NCBI GenBank assembly: GCA_944548615.1
Contig: OX155973.1
Span: forward strand, 22,221,386 to 22,285,385
DNA length: 64,000 nt
From: Micropterix aruncella
Taxonomy: Eukaryota; Arthropoda; Insecta; Lepidoptera; Micropterigidae
Reading direction: 5' to 3'
How positions within the stretch are numbered: position 1 is the first letter of the stretch; each line of letters opens with the position of its first letter. A program made the position numbers and the translations under genes. Below the pieces are notes generated by a model. The model ran no database searches. It saw nothing but the letters and a program-made list of their open reading frames with translations, and had not been told where the DNA came from. Of the stretch, positions 38,460 through 48,652 are shown in pieces.

Positions 38460-38974
38460 TCTTTACAGATTGTTGAAACTCACTCTATATATGAAAATAT
38501 TGCAAAGTTAACAAAGACACTAGTACCTAATAAACAATCAATGGATAAACAACAATTACAATATTGTAGCAAAGTTATAGCATTCGGTTTTACAGATTTC
38601 CAGTTTCCTACTTCACGCCAGGTTGCATCGCACGAAAATAAATTTCCTATACTAACAATGATCTAAAATTAATAGTAAAAAGTATTCAATTAATAATCAA
38701 TTTGTACTATAATAATCATAAATAATATTAAGAGAAAAACAATTTAACTAAAAGGTACTAGAATGGTCACTGGAAAAATAATAATAAATGGTATTCAATT
38801 GTCAGAAATTATATATAGTTAAAAATAATAAAACAAATCAAAATAATTATTTAACAAAAAGGCACTACAATGGTCCTTGCAATGATACAAATGTCTAAAA
38901 GTCATAAATGATAATGAGAATTCACAAAAATTTACGTTATGAAATCTAAATGATTATAGTAGTACCTACTCCTC

Positions 38975-39140
38975 GCTAATCAGATGCTTCTTGAGCTGTT
39001 TTTTTAAATAATAGCGGATTCCCTTTCCTGACCAGAGTTTTGAATTGAGTGGGCAGACTGTTGAAATGTTTAATGCCGACATAATTCGAGCATCGTCTGA
39101 AAACCTCATTTCGAGGACGTGGCAAATCAATGTTATTATT
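38975..39140 (-). pseudogene. LINE RT-ORF C-terminal fragment
   Basis: The minus strand reads NIDLPRPRNEVFRRCSNYVG, IKHFNSLPTQFKTLVRKGNP, LLFKK. This is the 'PR.e..R....Y.G...fN.LP..lK' tail of CR1/Rex-type ORFs. The AT-rich 38470-38970 next to it is probably its 3' UTR. Confidence 0.55.
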
Positions 39141-39775
39141 TCGTGAGTTTGTTTTGTTTTGTGAGTTTAAAAAAAAAAAATAATCTTAAATGCTAGAGAG
39201 GAGAAGCGTCAATGTCGAGTGTTTTCCCCGGCTCGGAAAAATCGCTGCCAGGGCTGCAGACTCTTCATGGGTTGATAATATAATTTTACTCTGCTCACCA
39301 TTTTAGTATACAGCTTGTATCCAATCCACCGGAATAAGCCAAAATAACCAGCTCTTTCGCCATTATATAATATACAAGAGACAAATGCCCATAACGAAAA
39401 CCAGTACCTATTTATATATGTCACAGATACCAGTTTAAAGATAATAAGGTTATGTAACAATTTACAACAATATATAATCACTGTTTTCCAAACTTTGTGC
39501 GGTGATTTTGATGATTAGGTATTAATTGTAAAAAAAATACACCGACAGCGTATTTTTCATAAGTTAAAAAAATACAATATTTAGAAAAAAAACCTGCGTT
39601 TATTTACAATATTGTTTAATGTAGGTATGTGTAGTCTATTTTTAAATACGTTGGACACTCCACGCTTCAACCACTTCAAAAGGTGAACTGTTTCACTAAT
39701 CCACAGTCCGATTGCTAGGAAATGTTATCTGGGATTGGAATCGTGTTTTCTCCAGTTTGATGCATGTGGTTCTGT

Positions 39776-40018
39776 TTTAGCCCTCTTGACCACACACACG
39801 TTTATTTCGCCGTCAAAGTCCACGGTCAATTCGCCGTGTCGTCAGTAGGGTATAAATCACTATGGTAGCATGTCCACAGACACGCGTTTTTCCGCTGTGT
39901 CCGTGGACAAGCTTCCATAGTGATTCATACCCTCCCCCCCCCCCCCCCCGCTGACGACACGGCGAATTAACCGTGGATTTCGACGGCGAAAAAAATGTGT
40001 GTGGACAAGAGGTCTAAA
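39776..40018. mobile_element. Foldback MITE with ~110-bp arms
   Basis: TTTTAGCCCTCTTGACCACA-CACACG, CGCCGTCAAAGTCCACGG, AATTCGCCGTGTCGTCA and AATCACTATGGTAGCATGTC are all mirrored on the right, up to GACAAGAGGTCTAAA. A 16-base C run (39934-39949) is expanded in the right arm only. The loop is a few bases around ACGCGTTTTTCCGCTG. Confidence 0.8.
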
Positions 40019-40072
40019 TATGAAGACAACTCCGGCAATTATAGCATCCGTTGAGGATCTAATACGTCTCAA

Positions 40073-40663
40073 ATAGAGTTGTCAACTACAACGGGCGAAC
40101 CCGTCACGTCAAGAAGTTTTAACGATTAGTCGTTCTATCTCCCGTGAAATGAGCGCAGAAGACTTGGACGAAACAGTCCACCGTCAAGCTCCGCCACATG
40201 CCCGTAAAAGGCCAACGCCTTAACCGCGAGATAACCAGGTGTGTTACCCAGCGGGCTTACACTCACGCCCTTACTTCCATTTGCGACCAGATTACTCTGG
40301 TCTCTCGATTGGTTACGAGTTCGAGGTCGCTTGTGCGGTCCTCTCCCTTACGAAGCGGTGAAACGGTACGAATCTATCGCGGACCACGGTATCCTTTGCC
40401 CGGTTGTTCACCCAGGATCGGGTAGCCGATGGTCGTTTCAAGAGTAGTCCCTAAAGTCAGCAACCACCCCCGCTACGCCGCACGGTGCGCAGACCGTCCA
40501 GGAGCGCCAGGAGGTTGATTCCTAGGGGAAACTAGCCCTAAGGCCAGAGTCCTGCCCGGGCTAGCATGTCATGCGTGGAGGCCGCCGGATGGGTGTTGAC
40601 CCGTGAGTGTGACCAACCCTGAACAGAATGGGTCTTGGTGGCCAACTCAGCAAGGGCCATTAG
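40073..40663. mobile_element. U600 repeat, complete copy with 14-bp TSD
   Basis: 591 bp flanked by CTAATACGTCTCAA at 40059-40072 and 40664-40677. A 14-bp TSD fits LINE-type target-primed insertion. Near the left end lies the hairpin-forming AACGGGCGAACCCGT. Other copies: 7735-8470, 45128-45240 (partial), 49130-49900 (minus), 62089-62715 (minus). No conserved ORF, no poly(A) and no obvious tRNA/5S/7SL head. It is inserted into a LINE RT fragment. Confidence 0.75.
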
Positions 40664-40677
40664 CTAATACGTCTCAA

Positions 40678-40890
40678 TAAGGTCATCTCTGACCCGACTA
40701 TCCTTGTGTGGGCAGTTGCAATCTGCGGCGTTTTTCTGAGTAATTCCGGCTTTTTAATACCCATTGGCATCTTAGTCGCTCTGCGCTGGACTTTTTCGAT
40801 GACATCCTCATCGTTCACTAAGTAGGGATTCCAGATCTGGAATCCAAACTCTAGAATTGGTCTGATGTAGGTTTTATATAATGGCAAAAA
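40678..40890 (-). pseudogene. LINE RT fragment (CR1-like), split by U600
   Basis: MPLYKTYIRPILEFGFQIWN, PYLVNDEDVIEKVQRRATKM is the RT thumb region ('.YK.yVRPiLEYa..vW.P......ieKVQRRAT'). It continues, out of frame, to about 40020-40058 on the other side of U600. Confidence 0.75.
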
Positions 40891-41404
40891 TAAGGCTGAA
40901 GTGGTATATTTGATATAAGTGTATTTATTGCATTATTATTGCTTTAAAAAAATATTTATATTTATGAAATTGGTCGTTATTAGACGCAAAAGGCGGGCAT
41001 ATTGTCTAAGCAATGTGTTACTGCCGACCATTGTATTTTTTAATTTGTTTTTAAATTTATTTAGGTAAGTAACAGCATGAACTTATAGTTAGATACATAA
41101 TTCTTAAATAAACATATTTAGACTTATGCCGATTATAACTTATTACAAACTAAATTATGAAACAAAAAATACAATACATTCGTAAATATTTATTAGTTGA
41201 GAGAAAACGGATCTATACCGGGCGGAAATAAACGACAGTCCTCCCGATGCATTTGTAGATGGCCAATGTAACTTTGCCGAAAATGTAACTTTGCCGGGAG
41301 AACTTATCGTCCAAGTCCACGCGGCAAGGACTCATCCCCACCACCCAAAAATGTCAAATGACCGCAAAAGTTGTAGAGTTAACCGCAAACATATAAATCA
41401 TACT

Positions 41405-41545
41405 TATACAACATAAATTCAAAATAAGTAAATATAAGTTATATTATATTTATACAGTAAGTTATATATTATAAGTTATAACATATATAAGTTATATTAT
41501 ATTTATAAGTTATAACATATATAAGTTATATTATATTTATACATA
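41405..41545. repeat. Tandem repeat of TAAGTTATATTATATTTATA
   Basis: About five AT-only units with variants such as TAAGTTATAACATATA. It sits between two LINE fragments. Confidence 0.8.
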
Positions 41546-41563
41546 CATATTACAAATCAATAA

Positions 41564-41878
41564 TTACCTACTGGCAGTTGTCGCTGCTGCTTCAAGGGCG
41601 GTTCGTACTGCCGATTTGAAGCTAGTTTTGTTTCTACTATAAATGTCAAGCCCTGTGAATTTATCATTATACGTACGTGGCAATCGGTTAAGCATTGAAT
41701 TGCGCGTGTAGTTAGAATGTCGTCTCGGGGGCTCGAATAACTGTGTAGATCGGGTTTTACGTTGCGGCACCTTCAGAGCGATGCTCGAAACTATGTATGG
41801 GCTATCCAGCGTCCCATTGACGATGTCATGTAGCGCAGTCATATCCGCAGCAGTTCGCCGATCCTCAAGCGACAGCAT
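41564..41878 (-). pseudogene. LINE RT-ORF C-terminal fragment
   Basis: 104-aa frame: MLSLEDRRTAADMTALHDIV, NGTLDSPYIVSSIALKVPQR, RRHSNYTRNSMLNRLPRTYN. The 'L..RR...D...Ly.ii.g.ids..ll..i....P.r.tR......p..r.ny...s...R....yN' tail is typical of RTE/CR1-type ORFs in Lepidoptera. Confidence 0.65.
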
Positions 41879-42027
41879 ATTAAAATGCTGTAGCCTATTG
41901 CTATTATTATCAACTGCTTACCTGCGTAGTGGACAAACATCGTCGCATTTCAACCGTGCACACACGCCCTTAGGATTCGATTTATGTAAACGTTAAACGA
42001 TTTACGTTAAACAGCATCCGTAAAGCC

Positions 42028-42299
42028 ACAGTATACCAGACAGTAGTTTCTCTTAGAATAAAATTAAAATCGAATCGAATACGTCACGAGTCATAAGAGC
42101 TCGCATATAGCCGCCAGATGTCCGCTATTTGGCCCACGCGGATGTGCAAACGTTCGAAAAAATCGCCAACCTTTACCCGCGCGTAATGCTAACCAAAGGC
42201 ATTCGCCGAGGCGTACCCCTCTGCCCTCTTCACTCGCACCCTATTCCCGCAATGCCCTATTTCGCGAGAGAGCGTCTACTGTTCTCTCGGTATACTGTG
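42028..42299. mobile_element. MITE with CACAGTATACC termini, copy 1
   Basis: CACAGTATACCAGACAGTAG at the left and TCTCGGTATACTGTG at the right form the TIRs. The interior shares AATGCTAACCAAAGGC-TTCG and CTCTGCCCTCTT with the next copy. Confidence 0.65.
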
Positions 42300-42307
42300 T
42301 TACAGGC

Positions 42308-42525
42308 ACAGTATACCAGACAGTAGCTTCACTTAGAACAAAACTGAAATCGAAGCGATTACGTAAGGGCGTCCGCTATCGGCCCCAAATGTTCGAAAAC
42401 GTCGCCAGCCTTTATCTGCGCTCAATGCTAACCAAAGGCGTTCGTCAAGACGTACCTCTCTGCCCTCTTCCTGCAATGACCTGTAGCTCGGGAGTAAAGA
42501 TACTGTTTGGTGTACTATGGTACAG
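42308..42525. mobile_element. MITE with CACAGTATACC termini, copy 2
   Basis: Lies 8 bp from copy 1 in the same orientation (CACAGTATACCAGACAGTAG). The right end (GGTGTACTATGG) is decayed. A third, inverted relative lies at 45240-45535. Confidence 0.6.
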
Positions 42526-42535
42526 ATGACAGTAA

Positions 42536-42716
42536 ATGCGCCGGAATGCTCCACAAATGGGGTGGGAGAGATTCTCTTGTGCGACTGCAGCGCTGCCGTT
42601 CAGTCCATTCCGCACATTGTGTAGGAGTGCCTAAATGCTCTTTCAAGTACGCCGACATTCACTTTGCTACCGACCTCGTACAAAACTGGATAAAGTCACT
42701 AGATATAAAACTTTAA
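42536..42716 (+). pseudogene. LINE C-terminal fragment
   Basis: MLHKWGGRDSLVRLQRCRSV ... VPKCSFKYADIHFATDLVQN, WIKSLDIKL-stop. The ending '..a..Wi..LDI.L' is the usual close of one LINE ORF group. Confidence 0.55.
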
Positions 42717-43159
42717 AATATATACCTTAGGTTTTTGTTTCTACGGTTTAATTATTCTGATCATGCTTAGTCTTTATCTATTTTCAGTTTCCATTTTTAA
42801 TGTAGCGTTTTTTTTCTTTATTTTTTTATATTGACAGCTGCAAATAGTTAATTAATTATTTATTATTTAATAACCATAACCAAACAAAGCAACGTGGCCT
42901 TAATATGGTGTACAAAGAGTTTCGTACATTACAGGGCATGGAGAGCCTCTGTAGACATTACGAAACGAAGAAGCATGGTGGAAATTTAGAACCTAAAAAT
43001 GTAATCCTCCAAATGTCGACTTCGACGTTCTTCCAATATCGCTTACAAGGTTGCTTAATGTTGCAGTCACAAATATATGTATCAGAATGGATGGGAATAT
43101 TCCCTGTTTTTGGCCAGAGTGGATTTTTCCAATAGAGATTTTCCCCATTAGAAACTAAA

Positions 43160-43220
43160 TTAAGATAACAGTTCGCTGGAAAAGGTGCAGCGAAGGGCAA
43201 CCAAATTGTCAGTGGGCCTG
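43160..43220 (+). pseudogene. Tiny LINE RT fragment
   Basis: SLEKVQRRATKLSVGLKN is the conserved 'LEkVQRRaTKl..glk' element of RT ORFs. Upstream sequence (42905-43130) is unassigned. Confidence 0.5.
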
Positions 43221-43373
43221 AAGAATAGAAATTAGGTTAGTTGCAAGATATTTGCAATAAGCGCGCAAATTGGCACACGGCAATAAGCGCGCCTTTTCGT
43301 ATTTTAATTTTTAAGTATAATATTAATATTTTTATTTGAGTTTAATATTATTTTTATTAACGACTAGCTGACC

Positions 43374-44001
43374 CGTGCCCACTTCGTTGGGCGGTAAAAC
43401 TTTTTACTTGGGATGAAATTATGAGTGTGGTTTGGTTAGTACTGAGTGCTATGATTTATTTCCTGACTGCCAAAAGAAGGGTTATATTTTTACATACCTA
43501 TGTCGTATTATCTCTTTATGCAGTAAACGGGAAAAGTCTTTTGTTTTAAACACTTGAGACGATAAATTTACTTATTTTGATAATAATTCATAATTGTTGA
43601 TAATATGACCAATAAACATGACCTAACGATTTAAATTATTTTTTAAATATAAAATACTACTGTTTGTTACTTAAATATAAAAGTTAGACATATGCTGTCG
43701 CTGACTTTTTTGTAGGCATTATCAAGCTCTACAACTTTTCTCTAGAACTTAATCATATACCTCTCATCGTTAAGGCAGCGTTCGTTAGAAACGTTTTCGT
43801 TGGACCTTTTTTTCCGACTTACTTTGGAAATCCGACTACCGCGAAAAAGTCTTTTCATTTTTCGGATTACTATATAGCCTATGACACTCACAAATAACGT
43901 GGCTTTCTGTTGGTAAAAGAATTTTCAAAATCGGTTCTGTAGATCCAGCGATTACTTCCTACAACGTCACAAACTTTACCTCTTTATAATATTAGTATAG
44001 A
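43374..44001 (-). mobile_element. Non-autonomous Helitron, family B, minus orientation
   Basis: The reverse complement starts TCTATACTAATATTATAAAG and ends GTCAGCTAG, with the GCCCA-ACGAAG-TGGGC hairpin before it. Collinear with 370-1053 and 58295-58989. Confidence 0.85.
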
Positions 44002-44545
44002 TACAAGGAAACATCAAGCAAAAAGCAAGATAAAAAAACAGAATATAGGTACAAAATATTATGGACGTTTGAATTGAGATAGACACAAAGACACATAAAT
44101 ACTGTTACTGCCCTCAAAATCCTAGATCCTCACCCTCCCACTTTCTTATGTCGGTTCTAGGTTTCTGGTATACTGGTGGATTGATTTACATTTCCAGTAG
44201 GTACTCCTCAACCTTAAAAATCTGCCCCTGATGAATCGGTCAACCGTCTCAGGATGACTCCTAGCTCGAAAGGCCTATATCATTTATTTATTCATAATTT
44301 AAGTGGAAATTTTCCGATGGAGTGTAATATTTTGTATTTTTTGTCCTCGATCCGAGGTAATGACCCGAGATAGCATAGCACCTTCTATAATAATTACTGC
44401 AGCAAATAATCAGTCCCCAAACCCCCTGTAGGTGTTTACAGCTGATTATATAGATAACAATTTGTCTTATCGTCAAGTGAGAATTCTATAAATGAATATG
44501 AGATAAAACACCGGGACTTTTATTGTAATTAGTCATAATATTGTA

Positions 44546-45115
44546 CGAGGGGTGTTCAAAAAGTGATAATGAGTTACAAACTCTTTGGAACTAGGTATAT
44601 TTAAAAAACGGTTGTCACCTCAAGACTTTCTCGGCTAGTAGCCAAGGACTGATTTCATCTACATATTATAATAAATAATTTCAATCGGAGGTGGTTAATG
44701 CTTCTGCTGTAAAACTCGTGGACAGGAGTCAATGAACGCTTTGAAGGCGTTTTTGCTGCCTCTTCTGAGTTGATTTTTTCACCATGTAAAAAGTATCTAA
44801 AGACCGAAAATAGTGGAAATCTGTCGGAGCAAGATCTGGCGATTACGGCGGGTGATGAAAATTCTCCAGTTGGAACTCCAGCAACTTTGCTACAAGCAGG
44901 TTTCCACAACGTTCTACAAAGTTTCACAAAGCCACAAAGTATGCAAACGTGTGTCTAGTCGGAGCTCCGGCAACTTTGCTACACAGCATGTGTGGCTGTG
45001 GTTGTGCGTCTTGCAAAAGCAGTGGCGAAAAGCGATTGATCTGGCCCAGTTGTTTCTCAACGCGTGCTTATCCATCATTGTTTGAAGTCCTTGACAGTTT
45101 GGCGGACCACAGTAC
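44546..45115 (-). pseudogene. mariner-type transposase remnant
   Basis: The left end TACGAGGGGTGTTCAAAAAG is a mariner-type terminus. The minus strand retains LFSVFRYFLHGEKINSEEAA and HEFYSRSINHLRL, equivalent to the post-catalytic 'F..l...L.GkkF.s...v.......ff..GI..L' region. The catalytic aspartates are lost and an internal stretch is duplicated (CTCCAGTTGGAACTCCAGCA / GTCGGAGCTCCGGCAACTTT). Confidence 0.6.
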
Positions 45116-45127
45116 ACACTGGACCAC

Positions 45128-45240
45128 AACTAGAGTTGCCAACTACAGCGGGCGAGCCCGTCACCTCAGGAAGTTTTAACGATTAGTCGTTCTGTCTCCC
45201 TGAAGTGAGCGCAGAAGACTTGGACAAAAACATGAACTAT
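45128..45240 (+). repeat. U600 repeat, terminal fragment
   Basis: GAGTTGCCAACTACAGCGGG, CGAGCCCGTCACCTCAGGAA and GTTTTAACGATTAGTCGTTC match the left end of the 40073-40663 copy. Truncated after GACTTGGACAAAAAC. Confidence 0.75.
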
Positions 45241-45535
45241 TCTCTTAATTGCTCGAGCGAGCAGAGGGAGTAGAGGGTTGCGTTACGGCAAATGCCTGTA
45301 GACGGCGTTACGCGCATGTGGAGGTCGTCTAATTTCTCAAACGTTTGAACATTTGCATCGGCGGGGTGATAGCCATATGCGAATTTCGTTCAACGGCAAC
45401 ACAGCCGGCGTGGACGACGCTTGTGGTATAATACGATGTATAGAGATCGTATTACGATTTGCGGTAGCCTAGTGACGTTGGGCGCTTCGATTTCAATTTT
45501 GTTCTAAGAGAATGTACTGTCTGTATACTGTGTTA
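45241..45535. mobile_element. Third copy of the CACAGTATACC-type MITE
   Basis: Inverted relative of 42028-42525: GCTTCGATTTCAATTTTGTT-CTAAGAGAATGTACTGTCTG and TATACTGTGTTA at its right end. The interior has diverged. Confidence 0.5.
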
Positions 45536-45599
45536 AGGATGTGAAGCCACTTTAGTTTACTCGGAGATTCGGGACAGGTCATAGCATAGCTGACCATAT

Positions 45600-46330
45600 T
45601 TGAGGATCTGCAGCAATCTTCGTACATATCATCAGCATAGAAGCTCAGAGTAAATCAGGAAGGTAGAGAATGAATAGTATGGGGCCCAGAACTGAGCCCT
45701 GTGGTATTTCGCTTAGAGCAAGTCTTTCAGTGGAAATGCAGTCACCGATGCGAACTCGGATTGATTCTTCTCCTATATTATTATTATATATTCTTCTGAC
45801 AGACAGCTTTGCTGATACGTCCGGATCAGATCTTGTAAAGCTAGTCATAAACAATATTAACAAGTTTTTAGGTACAAATCGAGTCTGTTTTAAAATTGAT
45901 TGAAAGAGCTTGCGCTAATCACCAAGTGGCAGTTTATTCCACATGTCTACGACTCTATTTTGAAGAACTTTCTTTAGAGGGCTAGATTGCACGGTTCAGT
46001 TTTTTGCTGTGACCTCGAAGATTTGTGTTGATGTGGATTTTGTAAATATTTTTTAGCCCAGGTACATCGTAATAACTTGTAAGAATTTTTTACGTCTCAA
46101 TCAGGTCCCCTCTTTGTCTTCTTTGTTCGAGAGTAGTCAGTTAAAGTAGATCCAAGCGATCTTCATAATTCCCATTCTTCAAGCCTACTGAAATTTTTGT
46201 TGCCTTTAAAGCACTGCGCCTTATCCAGGACATCTTCGTCTTTGCATATGTAGGGGTTCCAGAGCTGATAGCCATACTTGACAATAGGTCACACAAATGC
46301 CTTGTAAAATCCTTACACGTCTATGGAAAG
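45600..46330 (-). pseudogene. Two LINE RT pieces of a CR1-like family
   Basis: 46330-45900 reads GFYKAFV-stop-PIVKYGYQLWNPYI, CKDEDVLDKAQ, then RGDLIET-KILTSYYDVPGLK and LRGHSKKL (thumb and C-terminal tail). 45863-45645 reads MTSFTRSDPDVSAKLSVRRI and ALSEIPQGSVLGPILFILYL (RT palm, PQGSVLGP motif). In transcript order the palm follows the tail, so these are two separate or rearranged insertions. Confidence 0.7.
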
Positions 46331-46342
46331 CCTTCCCATATA

Positions 46343-46726
46343 CAGGTGAGTTTTAATTAACCGGCATCGTTGAAGAGGGTTAACCAGTCCAAGAAAGTAA
46401 GCAACCTCTAATAAAATAAAAAAAAATCATAATTTTTTTTTTAAATTTCAAAATTTGACAAACTTGATTGTTAAATAAAAGTTTGACATGCGCTTGAGCG
46501 CGCTGCTCTATCTATCGGTAGGTGAAATATCGCTAAAAAACAATATTAGCAATATTTTACCTACTGCTAGATGGCGCATCGTGCTCAGTGCTTTTTATAC
46601 TATTACAAAATAACTTTTTTTCGTTTTCAAAAAAAAAAAAAAATCCTAATTTTTCTATTAAAAGTCGCTTACTTGCTCGTACTAATTCACTCCGTTCAAG
46701 GATGCCGGTTAATTGAAACTCACCTG
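46343..46726. mobile_element. MITE of the CAGGTGAGTTT family with TA TSD
   Basis: TIRs CAGGTGAGTTTTAATTAACC-GGCATC and its mirror GATGCCGGTTAATTGAAACT-CACCTG. TA at 46341-46342 and 46727-46728. 384 bp, AT-rich middle, non-coding. Sits in a LINE RT fragment. Confidence 0.85.
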
Positions 46727-46744
46727 TATATTAGGATTCTCTTA

Positions 46745-47357
46745 AGGGCGAGTACACATTGGGCGCTTTCAAACGCGCCCTTTGCTAACGCGCTACAAAC
46801 TAATCACCACTACAAACTAATCAACACCAATACACATATTCTGCACTGACATATTCTGGATATAGCACTGCTAGACCCCCAACACAGCAGTGGTCTACGA
46901 CACCACCACCTCCAGCCAACATTCAGACAACTTAGATTTATTTTAATAAATAAATGTGCTTACCTTAACGTTATCACGAGTTTTTCTTCTGGGGAAATCG
47001 ACTCTTAAAATTGTCGAATCACTAGTAATATCTACTTTCATAACATGGAGTAAGTCATCAAGTGATTTTATGGATATTCTAAAATAATAAAAAAAGTTTG
47101 GATACGTTACAAACATTCCATGCGTCAGTCTATCTCGTAATATTGGGTGCACCCAAAATTCTCTTTGCCTCTGCCGTCGTCTTTTATAGCGACGGTATAG
47201 GAGCCACACATGAGCAAACACTTCAACGTCCATTTCCGAACTGAGCCAGTAGTATGGACATCTTGGTAACGCTCGTTAAAACGCCGTGCTAAGCGCGCTG
47301 TATGTACGCTACTAACGTGCGGCGAACGCAACGCTGAGCGCCTAATGTGTACTCGCC
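46745..47357 (-). mobile_element. PIF/Harbinger element with remnant HARBI1-like ORF
   Basis: TIRs AGGGCGAGTACACATTGGGC and its mirror ending GCGCCTAATGTGTACTCGCC. TTA TSD at 46742-46744 and 47358-47360. Minus-strand ORF 46943-47233 has RRRQRQREFWVHPILRDRLT then FFYYFRISIKSLDDLL, the N-terminal part of HARBI1-type nucleases. The DDE catalytic part is absent, so it is a deleted derivative. Confidence 0.85.
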
Positions 47358-47360
47358 TTA

Positions 47361-47530
47361 ATGAAAGCTCTCATTTTACCCACAATTCATTACGGTGACC
47401 GAGTATAAGGACCCTGCCTTCTTGGGTTGGACCAAAACGTATTCAGGGCTTTAAATTGCATGCGCCAGATTTTGATTCCATGTCCCACCATGTGTCTCCT
47501 TTCCTATATTAAACCTCCATCCTGAATGTG
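47361..47530 (+). pseudogene. LINE RT fragment interrupted by two MITEs
   Basis: MKALILPTIHYGDRV-stop-GPCLLGLDQNVFRALNC-MRQILIP is an RT thumb ('.KaLi.P...YGD.vy..L...q...l......iR.i'). It continues leftward across both MITEs as KPSHIRILL when they are removed. Confidence 0.6.
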
Positions 47531-47610
47531 GAAAACTTTACCAAATTTGTATGCAAAATCTTGCGGAGAAACTAAACAGTAGTCATCTTGGCATTTGTAA
47601 CGATCCTTAA

Positions 47611-47871
47611 CCCCTAGAGCCCCGTTTGGCCGATATCGGCCAAAACACGATTCAGTGTCACGGCCCCGTTTTAATTTTATTTTAATTTAATTTGTTTTAT
47701 TTTATTATGTTTTATTATGTTAATATGTTTTATTTTAAATATGGGTACAGAGTTTGACAGTAATTAATGTTTTGGTGAGACAGTGTCATAATTCATTTTT
47801 TTTATAAATTTTTACAAAATTTTTTTGGGACATCAACTTGTCAATCGGCTGAGGGGCCGAGGCCTGAAGGG
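47611..47871. mobile_element. piggyBac-like MITE with TTAA flanks
   Basis: TTAA at 47607-47610 and 47872-47875, with inner ends CCCCTAGAGCCCCGTT and GGGGCCGAGGCCTGAAGGG. A second copy lies at 57039-57280 and shares TTATTATGTTTTATTATGTT and TTTGGGACATCAACTTGTCA-like stretches. Confidence 0.75.
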
Positions 47872-47984
47872 TTAAGTATTGTACATGCAAGTCAACAAAT
47901 GCATTGAATTCCAGTGAAATGCACTAACACCAATACAGCCATTGTTCTACCTTGTGAGCGATGAATCAGACTGATTTTAACTAC

Positions 47985-48475
47985 TGTGTCAAATCAGTTA
48001 CATAGAACAACACTTTTACTCGGATTATTTTGGATTGCATCATTTTCGGCCTATATAAGGCGGCGAAAATATGACCAAGGTATCATTTCTTGAATGCTCA
48101 TGTCCCCCAAGACAGCGACGGCAACACCCGGCACCACTCTCACGAGTCAGGTCAACGGGTCCGGCTATCTTGGGTACCTTTTCCTTCCTTGCTCACATCG
48201 AGACGAGAAGCATCAGTCTGTACTCCCACAGACTCGAGCCGTGCCGAGTAAGAGATACTCGGAGCACAATTACAATCCTTCTCCATACCTTCAGGCAGAT
48301 AGCCAATACATCCGCGTCAACCTCTATCCTATTCGGGAAGCATTAGCAACTGGCAATACAACTCTCAATAAATACCTTCTGATACACTTTAAATTGACTT
48401 TTAATACGGAGATAATCCGCACGTTGACATCACCACCTCGCATCAACCAACTTGGAGTATAGTGAGGGGTGGCCC
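47985..48475 (+). repeat. Possible solo LTR
   Basis: Has LTR-like order: a TATATAAGG box at 48051-48059, then a ~300-bp transcribed-looking part, and CTCAATAAATA (poly(A) signal type) at 48363. No gag/pol or TSD was found, and the tips are guesses. Confidence 0.3.
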
Positions 48476-48499
48476 GTCACACATTACCCTCAATCATAA

Positions 48500-48652
48500 G
48501 GGTGCTACCACTAGATCGATCATCGATCGACGGTAGCATGGATCAGTCAACGTTGGTCGTCAGTTGTTGCCATGCTAACAAGTGACGATCGACGTCGACT
48601 GATCCATTCTACCGTTGATCAATGCAATTGATCTATTGGTGAGGTAGCATCC
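48500..48652. mobile_element. Foldback MITE with TAA TSD (Harbinger-like target)
   Basis: GGGTGCTACCACTAGATCGA ... TGAGGTAGCATCC, arms of ~65 bp rich in ATCGATCG. TAA at 48497-48499 and 48653-48655. Same family as 61756-61936. Confidence 0.8.

Noticed and set aside
44655..45179. Several overlapping 60-90 aa ORFs as genes
   Set aside because: One frame matches a mariner transposase tail. The rest are shadows.
46571..46849. 92-aa ORF as a gene
   Set aside because: Runs across the boundary of two different MITEs and has no motif.
48071..48462. Two overlapping ORFs (91 and 122 aa) as a host gene
   Set aside because: No recognisable motif. The surrounding TATATAAGG and AATAAA-type signals fit an LTR better, and both frames overlap with no sign of selection.
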